NCBI GenBank assembly: GCA_938016265.1
Contig: CALLWB010000090.1
Location: forward strand, 37,049-101,048
DNA length: 64,000 nucleotides
Reading direction: 5' to 3'
Source of the DNA: an uncultured Saprospiraceae bacterium
GTDB taxonomy: Bacteria; Bacteroidota; Bacteroidia; Chitinophagales; Saprospiraceae
Both the position numbers and the translations under genes were made by a program. Of this stretch, positions 56,001 through 64,000 are shown piece after piece (the first letter of the stretch is position 1; every line of letters begins with the position of its first letter). Below the pieces are notes generated by a model. The model was not told the DNA's origin, searched no databases, and saw only the letters and a list, made by a program, of their open reading frames with translations.

Positions 56001-59000
56001 GTACCTCCACTGACAGTTAAGTCAATTGAACCATCTGTGTCTCCAAAGCAATTCAGAGCATCCCCGATAGCCGAAGCAGATAATAGTGAAGGTTCAGTAA
56101 TTGCAGTAGAACCAGTAACTATACATCCGTTTTGGTCAGTAACAGTAACATCATAAGTTCCAACAGCCAAATTACTTATGGTAGCAGTCGTAGCCATGTT
56201 ACTCCAAACAAATGTATAAGGTGTTGTTCCTCCTGAAGGCGTCGCAGTTGCTGTACCGTCTGTATCACCAAAGCAGCTAACACTTCCAGAAGAAGCAAAT
56301 CCAGCGAGTAAGTCTAAAGGTTCGGTAATTGTAATATCCTCTGCAACCAAGCATCCATCGATATCAACAATTGTTACGAAGTAGGTACCTGCACATAACC
56401 CAGTAGCAGTTGGTGTCATTTGCCCTCCGGCATTTGCATCCCACTGATAAGTATAGGGCATTTGCCCTCCAGTAACAGAGATGGTAGCTTGTCCATCACA
56501 AAGTCCGAAACAACTCACATTTGCATCAATTGTTTCACTATCCACTCCTAGCGTTGAAGTATTACTAATATTAACTATCTCAACCAGTTCACATCCATTT
56601 GCATCTGTAATAGTAATCATGTTGATTCCCTGACATAAGTCAATTGGATCTTCTGTAGTATTACCATTAGACCAGATGTAAGTATATGGTGGTGTTGCTC
56701 CTGTTATTGTAATACTTGCTGTTCCGTCGCAAGAAGTACAATTTGAGGTCGTTTGATTGTCAAGTGTATAAGAAAGTCCGGTTGCTGGTTGAGTAATGGT
56801 TGCACTTGAAATACTGGTACAACCATTCCCGTCAGTCACTGTTACAGATTCCACACCTGCCGACAATCCTGTTGAAGTACTCGTAATGCTGCCATTCGTC
56901 CAAACATATGTATATGGAAGTGTACCTCCTGTTACTGTTACAGAAGCAGCACCATCAGTTCCATTAAAACAAGTAACAGGCATCGTCTCCATAGCTGCTC
57001 CAGTCAATAAATCAGGTTCGGTTATAGTGACCATATCTACAGAAATACATCCGTCGACATCACTAACCGTTACGGTAAACACCCCAGCACAAAGGCCAGT
57101 AGCAGTTTGCCCAGTCTGTCCTGTTTGCCAGTTGAAAGTATAAGGTGTTTGACCACCAGTCACAGATACAGTAGCCTGCCCATCGCAAACTCCGTTACAA
57201 GATACATTTGCATCGATGCTGATGCCAGTTATATTCAACGTTGAAATATTCCCAACAGTTGCTGTAGCAACAGCAGTACATCCATTTACATCTGTTACAG
57301 TAACATCAGTAAGTCCGGTACATAAGTCAATTGGGCTATCAGTAGTACTACCGTTACCCCACAGATAAGTGTAAGGCATAGAACCTCCAGCTACAGTAAT
57401 TGTTGCAGTACCATCACATGAACTGCAGTTAGCAGGTGTAGTCGCATCAACTGCTACTGAGAATATTGGTGGTTCTGGAATATTTATCGTTGCAGAAGTC
57501 ATACATCCGTTTTGGTCGGTTACCATTACAGAATGAACTCCTCCTGTCAGATTTGTTGCAGTTGTGGAAGCTTCAGCATTGTCCCATACAATTGTATAAG
57601 GCGTCGTTCCTCCAGTAAGAGTCACTGTAGCAGATCCGTCAGATTCACCAAAACAACTTACACCATTATTAACCGCTATGCTTGAATTTAATGTTAATGG
57701 TTCTGTAATTAATACAGAAGCAACAAAATCACAGCCTACTGCATCAGTTATCGTTACATTGTGCATTCCTGCTGCCAGTGATGACGCAGTTGCTGTTATT
57801 TCACTATTATCCCATAGATAGTCATATCCAGGTGTTCCTCCAGTTCCTGTTGCTGTTGCTACACCGTTACTCTCGCCATTACAAGCAACACCCGTTACTT
57901 GTACAGCAGTCCCGCCAACTAGAGTTGGTTCAGAAATAGTAACAGCAGCATTCGTAATACATCCATTTGCATCTACAATCGATACGGAATGCATTCCACC
58001 AGGTAAATTAGATACTGAACTTGTATTGCCACCATTTGACCAATCAAATACATATGGCATTGTTCCACCAGTTACCGTAACAGTGGCAACTCCGTTACTT
58101 TCTCCATTACAGATAACACCACTTATTTCTACAGCTGTAGAATTTAAGCTGGCAGGTTCTGTAATTACTAAAGTAGTTGCATCAACACAACCATTGAAGT
58201 CGGTAATTGTAACATCATAACTTGCAGCACATAAACCAGTGATCGAAGAAGTTGTTGCTCCATTACTCCAAACAAAAACATAGGGAGTTTGACCACCTGT
58301 AACTGTTACAGAAGCTTCTCCATCACATACTCCATTACAACTTACGTTTGCATCAACTGTCGCTGAACTAATTGCAAAATCAGTAGAATTACCAATACTA
58401 ACACCAGCGGTAGCTGAACATCCACTTGCATCGGTAACAGTAACAGTGTTAAGGACAGAACATAAATCTGTCGGATCCTGAACTGTATTGCCATTAGACC
58501 AGATATAAGTAAATGGTGCCACACCGCCTGTTATTTCCAGATCGGCAGTTCCAATACAAGCAACACAGCTTGATGGAGTATTTGCTATTATTTGAGCAGT
58601 TAAAGCCCCCGGTTCAGTAATCAACACCATAGTAGTTGCCATACATCCATTTTGGTCGGTTATAGAAACAGATTGCATTCCAGCTGCTAATGCAGAGGCG
58701 GTGCTTGTTGTTTCACCATTTGACCAAGTATAAATATATGCTGGCGTTCCTCCTGAGACGGAAACTGTGGCTACTCCATCACTTTCACCATTACAGCTTA
58801 CAGGAGTATCTTGAATTGCAGAGGCAACTAACAATCCAGGTTCTGATAAGGTAACTGTTCCAAAGTCTAAGCATCCGTTAACATCTGAAACTGTAATACT
58901 ATAAGTTCCGGTACACAATCCAGTCGCAGTTGAAGTTGTTTGATTTCCAGCCGCTGCTTCCCATTGATAAGTATAAGGCATTTGTCCACCAGTCACTGTT

Positions 59001-62000
59001 GCAGTAACAATACCGTCACAATCTCCAGAGCAACTTAATGAAGCATCAATTGTGATTGTTGAAATTGCGAAATCAGTCGCATTTCCTATAGAGACATCAG
59101 CGGTAGCAGTACATCCATTAGCGTCTGTAACGGTTATTGAGTTGATGGCGGTACACAAGTCTGTTGGGTCTTGTATAGTACTTCCATTACTCCACATATA
59201 GGTATAAGGTCCTACTCCACCGACAACATCAAGATCAGCAGTTCCAATACATGCAGTACAACTAGCATCTGTGCTCGACAATATCGTAGCCACTAATAAA
59301 GGTGGCTCATTGATCATTACAGAAGCAGAAGCAGTACAACCATTCATATCCGTAATTTGTACGGTATGTGGTCCGCTGGTTAAGGTTGTTGCAGAAGCAT
59401 CCGTTTCTGCGTTATCCCAAAGTATTGTATAATTTGTTGTTCCTCCATTTATGGTAACTGTTGCAGCACCATCTGATCCACCATTACAACTAACAGGCGC
59501 GTCTTCAGCTGCTGCTGCGGTTAGTAACATCGGCTCTGTAATAGTAACACTCGATGCATCAACACATCCATTGACATCTGTAACCGTTACACCATAAGTC
59601 CCCGCGCATAATCCAGTAATTGTAGCAGTAGATTGACCGCCAGCTGTAGCATCCCAAACAAATGTATAAGGTGTTTGTCCGCCACTTGCTGTTACTGTTG
59701 CTTCTCCATCACATATTCCAAAGCAACTCACATTCGCTCCAGCTACAATATTGCTGATTGCAAAATCGGTAGAATTCCCAATATTAACATTTGTAACAGC
59801 AGTACATCCATTCACATCTGTAACCGTTACACTATTCAAAATAGAACATAAATCCGTAGGATCTTGAACAGTACTGCCATTCGTCCACAAGTATGTATAA
59901 GGAGCTATTCCTCCCATTACATCTAAATCAGCAGTTCCTATACAAGCTACACAACTAGCGTCGGTACTTGACAATATTGTTGCTGTGAATGCTGATGGTT
60001 CAGTAATTAATACAGAAGTACTAGTAGTACAACCATTCGCATCAGTAATAGTTACACCTTGTTGTCCAGCAGTTAAATTAGTTGCAGTAGCATTTGTTTC
60101 TGAATTATCCCAAATGTAGGTATATGGCATTGTTCCACCAGTTGCAGTAACGGTAGCTTGACCATCGCTGAATCCAAAACAGCTGACCGGTGCATCTTGA
60201 ACTGCACTTGAAGAAAGTAAGCCAGGTTCTGAAATCGTTATTGTTACTATTTCTATACAGCCATTAAAGTCAGTAACTGTTGCGGAATGTAATCCGCCAG
60301 ATAAGTTATTGACAGTTGCAGAATTGCCACCATTATCCCAAGCATAACTATAACCTGGTGTTCCTCCTGATGCCGTTATTGTAGCACTACCGTCTGATTC
60401 TCCATTACAACTAACTCCGTTGTTTTCCATAATAGAAACTTGAAGCGCTGTTGGTTCTGAAATATTAACAGAAGCAGACGTCGTGCATCCATTCACATCA
60501 GTAATCTGCACCGTATGTATTCCTCCAGACAAATTAACTGCGGAAGTATTCGTTTCTGAGTTATCCCATACTATTGTATAAGGTGTTGTTCCTCCATTAA
60601 TGGTAACTGTGGCTCCTCCATCAGATCCGCCGTTACAACTTACTCCATTATCTTCTGAAGCAGCGGAGGTCAACAACATAGGTTCTGTGATAGTTACACT
60701 TGATGCATCAACACACCCATTCACGTCTGTTATTGTAAACCCATATGTACCTGCACAAAGTCCAGTTACAGTCGAAGTTGATTGACCTACTGCAGCATCC
60801 CAAGCAAAAGTATAAGGAGTTTGTCCGCCACTTGCTGTTACTGTTGCCTCTCCATCACATACTCCAAAGCAACTCACATTTGCATCTACTGTAATATTGC
60901 TAATTGCAAAATCCGTTGAATTTCCAATATTAACATTAGCAGTTGCAATACATCCGTTGGCATCTGTTACGGTAACACTATTTAGTATAGAACATAGGTC
61001 TGTTGGGTCTTGAGTTGTGTTGCCATTTGTCCATAAGTAAGTGTATGGTCCAACGCCTCCTGTTATATCGAGATCTGCAGTTCCGATACAAGCTACACAA
61101 CTTGCATCAGTGCTGGTTAAAACAGCAGCAGTAAAGGACGCAGGTTCTGTGATTGTAACAGAGGTAGTTGTTATACATCCATTTGCATCAGTTATTGTTG
61201 CGTCATGAACTCCTGCATTAAGATTTGTTGCAGTGGCCACTGTTTCTGTATTATCCCAAACGTAGGTATAAGGTAAAGTTCCACCAGTTGTAGTAATTGT
61301 AGCCTGTCCATCATCAAACCCAAAACAACTGACTGGAACATCTTCCACTGCCGTTGAGGAAAGAAGATCTGGCTCTGAGATTGTAATCATGACGACTTCT
61401 ACACAACCGTTAAAGTCGGTGACAGTAGCACTGTGCAATCCTCCAAACAGGTTATTAACTGTAGCAGAATTCCCACCATTATCCCAAGCAAACATATATC
61501 CAGGCGTTCCTCCAGAAACAGTAATTGTAGCACTACCATCTGAATCACCATTACAAGTAACGCCGTTGTTTTCAACTATTGAAACTTGTAGTGCGGTAGG
61601 TTCAGTTATTGTTACAGAAGCAGATGCAGTACATCCATTCATATCGGTAATTTGGACGGTATGTGGTCCACTAGTTAATGTAGTAGCAGAGGCATCTGTT
61701 TCAGCATTATCCCAAAGTATCGTATAATTTGTTGTTCCACCATTTATAGTAACCGTTGCACCTCCATCTGATCCACCATTACAACTTACTGGAGAATCCT
61801 CAGAAGCACTTGCAGTTAAAAGAGCTGGTTCTACAATTGTTACACTTGAAGCATCTATACAACCATTAAAGTCTGTTACTGTTACTGTGAATGTCCCGGC
61901 ACAGAGCCCGGTAACTGATGCGGTGGTTTGCCCACCAGCAGCGGCATCCCAAAGAAACACATATGGTGCTTGACCTCCAGTAGCTGTAACTGTTGCAGCA

Positions 62001-64000
62001 CCATCACATACACTAAAGCAACTCACTGAGGCATCAACGACTACACTTTCTATGGCAAAATCTGTTGAATTACCAATGTTGACATTAGCTGTGGCAATAC
62101 AACCATTTGCATCGGTTACTGTAACAGTATTTAATATTGAACATAAATCTGAAGGATCTTGAGTTGTATTTCCATTTGTCCACATATATGTATATGGACT
62201 TACTCCACCAATAACATCTAAATCAGCAGTTCCAATACAAGCAGTGCAACTTGCATCTGTGTTCGCGATAACTGTTGCTACAAATGCCGGTGGTTCAGTA
62301 ATTAAGACCGTTGTACTTGTTGCACATCCATTAGCATCTGTGATTGTTACCCCTTGCATTCCTGCAGTTAAATTTGTTGCAGTCGCAGTGGTTTCATTGC
62401 TATCCCATACATATATATATGGGATCGTTCCTCCAGTGACTGTAACTGTCGCTTCCCCATCATCAAATCCAAAACAACTAACTGGAGAATCTTCTACAGC
62501 AACACCTGACAGAATATCTGGTTCTGAAATAGTTACACTAACAACCACAGTACATCCGTTATCATCGGTTACTGTAGCAGAATTTAATCCCCCTGGAAGA
62601 TTGTTTACTGTTGCGTTATTTCCCCCATTGTCCCAAACAAAAGTGTATCCTGGAGTTCCTCCGGACACTGTGATTGTAGCACTACCATCTGAATCACCAT
62701 TGCAACTTACACCATTATTTTCTACAATAGCAGCTTGAAGTAAAGTAGGCTCATTTATAGTAACAGAAGCTGAAGTCATACAACCGTTCATATCTGTAAC
62801 TTGGACCGTGTGAGGTCCGCTTGTTAATGTAGTTGCGGAAGCATTTGTTTCAGCATTATCCCAAAGTATCGTATAATTTGTTGTTCCTCCATTTATGGTA
62901 ACTGTTGCAGCTCCATCGGATCCACCATTACAACTAACAGGAGAATCTTCAATAGCAGAAGCAACTAGTAGCATTGGTTCTGTGATGGTAACATTTGCCG
63001 TAACTATACATCCATTAGCGTCAGTAACCACGACATCGTGAGACCCAGCGGCTAAATTAGTTGCTGTAACGGTTACTTCTCCGTTATCCCAACTGTAGGT
63101 ATATCCGGGGGTTCCATCTCCTGCTGTTACTGTAGCAACTCCATTACTTTCTCCATTACAGACCACTGGGCTATCTTGAAAAGCTGATGCTGTCAATACT
63201 AGTGGTTCTGTAATTGTTACATTTGCAGTTTCAGAACATCCATTAGTATCAGTAACTACTACATCATGCGGGCCAGCTGCTAAGCCAGTCGCTGTAGCCG
63301 TCATTTCTCCATTATCCCAACTGTAAGTATACCCTGGAGTTCCGTCTCCTGCTGTTACTGTTGCAACACCATTGCTTTCTCCATTACATAATACGCCGGA
63401 ATCCTGAACTGCTACTGCGGTTAAAGCAAGAGGCTCGGTGATTGTTACATTTGCAGTTTCAGAGCATCCGTTGGCATCAGTAACTACTACATCATGCGGA
63501 CCAGCTGCTAGGCCAGTTGCTGTAGCTGTCACTTCTCCGTTATCCCAAGTGTAAGTATATCCTGGAGTTCCGTCTCCTGCAGTTACTGTTGCAACACCAT
63601 TGCTTTCTCCATTACATACTACAGGACTATCCTGAACCGCAGCGGCTGTTAATGCCAGAGGTTCTGAAATTGTCACGTTGGCGGTTTCTGCGCATCCGTT
63701 GGCGTCAGTAACTACTACATCATGTGGACCGGCCGCTAGGCCAGTTGCTGTAGCTGTTACTTCTCCGTTATCCCAAGTGTAAGTATATCCTGGAGTTCCG
63801 TCTCCTGCTGTTACTGTTGCAACACCATTGCTTTCTCCATTACATACTACAGGACTATCCTGAACCGCAGCGGCTGTTAATGCCAGAGGTTCTGACATTG
63901 TCACGTTGGCGGTTTCTGCGCATCCGTTGGCGTCAGTAACTACTACATCATGTGGACCGGCTGCTAGGCCAGTTGCTGTAGCTGTTACTTCTCCGTTATC
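53009..64000 (-). CDS. Giant SprB-repeat adhesin, T9SS type B (5' end beyond window)
   Basis: The frame is open from base 64000 to the stop at 53009-53011, giving 3,663 codons with no start in view. A GTG at 63904 is internal, because the repeat frame continues upstream unbroken. The visible protein is 45 complete SprB repeats of about 70-80 residues plus a partial one at the edge. Each has a first Cys in cores like SCNGGSDG, CFGDTDG or SCxACIGT, then GGTxPYxYxW, then TVTDANGC and a linker SEP or TEP. After the array come an SCxDC module (YLSCLDCASPTVTP), and the gliding-motility-type C-terminal domain (IPNAFTPNEDGTNDVFMIYG, VYDRWGEMVW, GTFKGKKLNPSVF, ending GDVTLLK). It should be exported by T9SS and act as a surface adhesin, as SprB does in gliding flavobacteria; the exact ligand is unknown. 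The internal repeat layout is listed separately. Confidence 0.93.
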   Translation of the reverse strand, partial: DNGEVTATATGLAAGPHDVVVTDANGCAETANVTMSEPLALTAAAVQDSPVVCNGESNGVATVTAGDGTPGYTYTWDNGEVTATATGLAAGPHDVVVTDANGCAETANVTISEPLALTAAAVQDSPVVCNGESNGVATVTAGDGTPGYTYTWDNGEVTATATGLAAGPHDVVVTDANGCSETANVTITEPLALTAVAVQDSGVLCNGESNGVATVTAGDGTPGYTYSWDNGEMTATATGLAAGPHDVVVTDTNGCSETANVTITEPLVLTASAFQDSPVVCNGESNGVATVTAGDGTPGYTYSWDNGEVTVTATNLAAGSHDVVVTDANGCIVTANVTITEPMLLVASAIEDSPVSCNGGSDGAATVTINGGTTNYTILWDNAETNASATTLTSGPHTVQVTDMNGCMTSASVTINEPTLLQAAIVENNGVSCNGDSDGSATITVSGGTPGYTFVWDNGGNNATVNNLPGGLNSATVTDDNGCTVVVSVTISEPDILSGVAVEDSPVSCFGFDDGEATVTVTGGTIPYIYVWDSNETTATATNLTAGMQGVTITDANGCATSTTVLITEPPAFVATVIANTDASCTACIGTADLDVIGGVSPYTYMWTNGNTTQDPSDLCSILNTVTVTDANGCIATANVNIGNSTDFAIESVVVDASVSCFSVCDGAATVTATGGQAPYVFLWDAAAGGQTTASVTGLCAGTFTVTVTDFNGCIDASSVTIVEPALLTASASEDSPVSCNGGSDGGATVTINGGTTNYTILWDNAETDASATTLTSGPHTVQITDMNGCTASASVTITEPTALQVSIVENNGVTCNGDSDGSATITVSGGTPGYMFAWDNGGNSATVNNLFGGLHSATVTDFNGCVEVVMITISEPDLLSSTAVEDVPVSCFGFDDGQATITTTGGTLPYTYVWDNTETVATATNLNAGVHDATITDANGCITTTSVTITEPASFTAAVLTSTDASCVACIGTADLDITGGVGPYTYLWTNGNTTQDPTDLCSILNSVTVTDANGCIATANVNIGNSTDFAISNITVDANVSCFGVCDGEATVTASGGQTPYTFAWDAAVGQSTSTVTGLCAGTYGFTITDVNGCVDASSVTITEPMLLTSAASEDNGVSCNGGSDGGATVTINGGTTPYTIVWDNSETNTSAVNLSGGIHTVQITDVNGCTTSASVNISEPTALQVSIMENNGVSCNGESDGSATITASGGTPGYSYAWDNGGNSATVNNLSGGLHSATVTDFNGCIEIVTITISEPGLLSSSAVQDAPVSCFGFSDGQATVTATGGTMPYTYIWDNSETNATATNLTAGQQGVTITDANGCTTSTSVLITEPSAFTATILSSTDASCVACIGTADLDVMGGIAPYTYLWTNGSTVQDPTDLCSILNSVTVTDVNGCTAVTNVNIGNSTDFAISNIVAGANVSCFGICDGEATVTASGGQTPYTFVWDATAGGQSTATITGLCAGTYGVTVTDVNGCVDASSVTITEPMLLTAAAAEDAPVSCNGGSDGAATVTINGGTTNYTILWDNAETDASATTLTSGPHTVQITDMNGCTASASVMINEPPLLVATILSSTDASCTACIGTADLDVVGGVGPYTYMWSNGSTIQDPTDLCTAINSITVTDANGCTATADVSIGNATDFAISTITIDASLSCSGDCDGIVTATVTGGQMPYTYQWEAAAGNQTTSTATGLCTGTYSITVSDVNGCLDFGTVTLSEPGLLVASAIQDTPVSCNGESDGVATVSVSGGTPAYIYTWSNGETTSTASALAAGMQSVSITDQNGCMATTMVLITEPGALTAQIIANTPSSCVACIGTADLEITGGVAPFTYIWSNGNTVQDPTDLCSVLNTVTVTDASGCSATAGVSIGNSTDFAISSATVDANVSCNGVCDGEASVTVTGGQTPYVFVWSNGATTSSITGLCAASYDVTITDFNGCVDATTLVITEPASLNSTAVEISGVICNGESNGVATVTVTGGTMPYVFDWSNGGNTSSVSNLPGGMHSVSIVDANGCITNAAVTISEPTLVGGTAVQVTGVACNGESNGVATATGTGGTPGYDYLWDNSEITATASSLAAGMHNVTITDAVGCDFVASVLITEPLTLNSSIAVNNGVSCFGESDGSATVTLTGGTTPYTIVWDNAEASTTATNLTGGVHSVMVTDQNGCMTSATINIPEPPIFSVAVDATTPANCSSCDGTATITVAGGSMPYTYLWGNGSTTDSPIDLCTGLTDVTVTDVNGCTAVATATVGNISTLNITGISIDANVSCNGVCDGQATVSVTGGQTPYTFNWQTGQTGQTATGLCAGVFTVTVSDVDGCISVDMVTITEPDLLTGAAMETMPVTCFNGTDGAASVTVTGGTLPYTYVWTNGSITSTSTGLSAGVESVTVTDGNGCTSISSATITQPATGLSYTLDNQTTSNCTSCDGTASITITGATPPYTYIWSNGNTTEDPIDLCQGINMITITDANGCELVEIVNISNTSTLGVDSETIDANVSCFGLCDGQATISVTGGQMPYTYQWDANAGGQMTPTATGLCAGTYFVTIVDIDGCLVAEDITITEPLDLLAGFASSGSVSCFGDTDGTATATPSGGTTPYTFVWSNMATTATISNLAVGTYDVTVTDQNGCIVTGSTAITEPSLLSASAIGDALNCFGDTDGSIDLTVSGGTMPYTYVWTGGALPVEDPTGLSEGTYDVVITDSNGCSATASAIITEPALLSASVIGDALDCFGDTDGMINLTPTGGTLPYTYNWTGPGGPYVVEDPSSLGVGTYNVTITDGNGCTVQTSTSVTEPTQLALSTTNDVLDCFGDTDGVVTTTISGGTTTYTFLWTGPGGPYATSNLSGLGAGTYDLLVTDANGCTITSQSIITEPGALTASATGGLLNCFGDTNGSLDLTVVGGTAPFTYTWTGGASPVEDPTGLGAGTYDVTITDAGGCTTTASATLTEPAELTSTFTSTNANCAGVCNGTATVTATGGTGTYSFLWSASAGGQVTPSVSGLCAGIHTVTITDANGCTDVNTITITQPNILSIVTSVVTDVVCFGEANGSATLTAQGGTAPYTYLWDNMETGATATQLDAGPHAVTVTDANGCSSVGNINMTEPALLVVTITSVGISCNGDGDGTATATAVGGNSGYIYNWSNSNVGQTAGPLTPGNYTVTVTDALGCSAMASVTITEPAALTTTSTSIQVTCFGDADGRATLFPAGGTAPYLYAWDNGEVTNPAITLTSGLHTVTITDANGCPLVETVTVGSPDLLLPSVVTTPPTCFGLNNGTGTATAIGGTAPYNFVWNTVPPQFGSTATGLASGSFTIDVTDANGCTLNVTVTVADAPAMIDLALTPTDASCFGGNDGSISVTASGGTPSYSYEWNNGATGPTAFELTAGTYTVTVTDANGCINVISGNVDQPTPILVDFSTTPTICYGEENGTIIIVDTTITGGVGPYSFSLNGEDFQMANVFGGLSAGTYTLYIQDANDCLITRQAFVDEPSELLVDVGVDLVVELGDSVVLDAIVTPSNIGVVYSWTPGDYLSCLDCASPTVTPLETATYQVMVTDTLSGCTAVDDITIVVDKNRNIYIPNAFTPNEDGTNDVFMIYGGIGVSQVKAFKVYDRWGEMVWSAEGFQPDDPVFGWDGTFKGKKLNPSVFVYYAEVEYVDGEVIQYKGDVTLLK
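59478..62941 (-). repeat. Three-fold higher-order repeat of about 1,148 bp (five SprB modules each)
   Basis: The word CCRCCRTTACAAC (opening of one module kind) recurs at 62922, 61773, 60627 and 59478, giving periods of 1149, 1146 and 1149 bp. GCAGTTCC at 62226, 61077 and 59931 shows the same spacing. Each unit carries five module kinds in one order: CNGGSDG, CNGDSDG, CFGFDDG, CxACIGT, CFxxCDG. Confidence 0.85.
63145..64000 (-). repeat. Tandem 228-bp SprB units, near-identical towards the window edge
   Basis: TGCTTTCTCC occurs at 63373, 63601 and 63829 (and as TACTTTCTCC at 63145), all exactly 228 bp apart, equal to 76 codons. Comparing 63601-63772 with 63829-64000 by eye, I count two differences in 172 bases. 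The array continues past the right edge. Confidence 0.85.

Noticed and set aside
53150..62738. Many forward open frames opposite the giant reverse gene
   Set aside because: They are shadows of the repeat coding strand, with Thr/Val/Pro-rich nonsense composition and the same periodicity.
63145..64000. Regular 228-bp repeats resembling a CRISPR or satellite array
   Set aside because: The units are fully coding in one frame with no unique spacers; they are protein repeats.
1..64000. Insertion sequences, prophage or integrative element
   Set aside because: No transposase, integrase or phage protein was recognised, and no long terminal repeats or target duplications were noticed by eye.

Overview
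The window looks like a piece of a Bacteroidota chromosome, most like the Saprospiraceae/Lewinella group of gliding, polymer-degrading marine bacteria. This is inferred from gene content, not from a marker gene. Supporting signs are a type IX secretion system (T9SS) flavour (three type A sorting tails and two gliding-associated type B tails), very long SprB-repeat proteins, a TonB-dependent receptor with a carboxypeptidase-regulatory-like N-terminus, many lipoproteins, AT-rich intergenic DNA, no Shine-Dalgarno pattern, and several matches to the Bacteroidota promoter (TTTG, 19-21 bases, TAnnTTTG). No phage, insertion sequence, CRISPR array or rRNA was seen. There is one tRNA gene, tRNA-His.

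Layout. 0-7.3 kb: end of a DUF5686-type outer membrane protein, a lipoprotein, a membrane-anchored coiled-coil protein, then a forward cluster of 3'-5' exonuclease, rpe, TonB-dependent receptor and TlpA-like thioredoxin. 7.7-12.5 kb: an orphan lipoprotein, a T9SS-exported von Willebrand A protein with an unusual short tandem repeat, and a small outer membrane barrel. 12.8-28.4 kb: a fungalysin-like metalloprotease carrying about 14 SprB repeats, a WG-repeat protein, a malonyl-CoA synthetase-like ligase, and a 2.1-kilo-residue SprB adhesin. 28.6-39.6 kb: pectate-lyase-like protein, TPR histidine kinase, pepT, tRNA-His, a lipoprotein superoxide dismutase, a TPR-AAA ATPase next to a TPR protein, and ychF. 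39.7-52.6 kb: secreted esterase with a dockerin-like tail, MFS transporter, msrB, a His/Lys-rich secreted protein, rlmI, a T9SS protein, two Nudix proteins, a thioesterase and a serine hydrolase. 53.0-64.0 kb: the last 3,663 codons of a giant reverse-strand SprB protein that runs off the right edge.

How the parts fit. About a quarter of the window encodes SprB repeats in three proteins that differ at both ends: one protease with a type A tail and two probable adhesins with type B tails. The type B pair share the same C-terminal order (SprB array, SCxDC module, gliding-type tail). In the giant protein, five kinds of SprB module are arranged in a higher-order repeat of about 1,148 bp, and the N-terminal side of the visible array is a tandem of near-identical 228-bp units. 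Two module kinds carry an extra cysteine pair that always occurs together, which predicts an extra disulfide. These are the strongest candidates for something not yet described. Other points worth a second look are the orphan TPR-AAA pair, the six-fold 22-residue repeat in the von Willebrand A protein, a Nudix gene whose promoter lies inside an inverted repeat, and a perfect dyad between two divergent genes.
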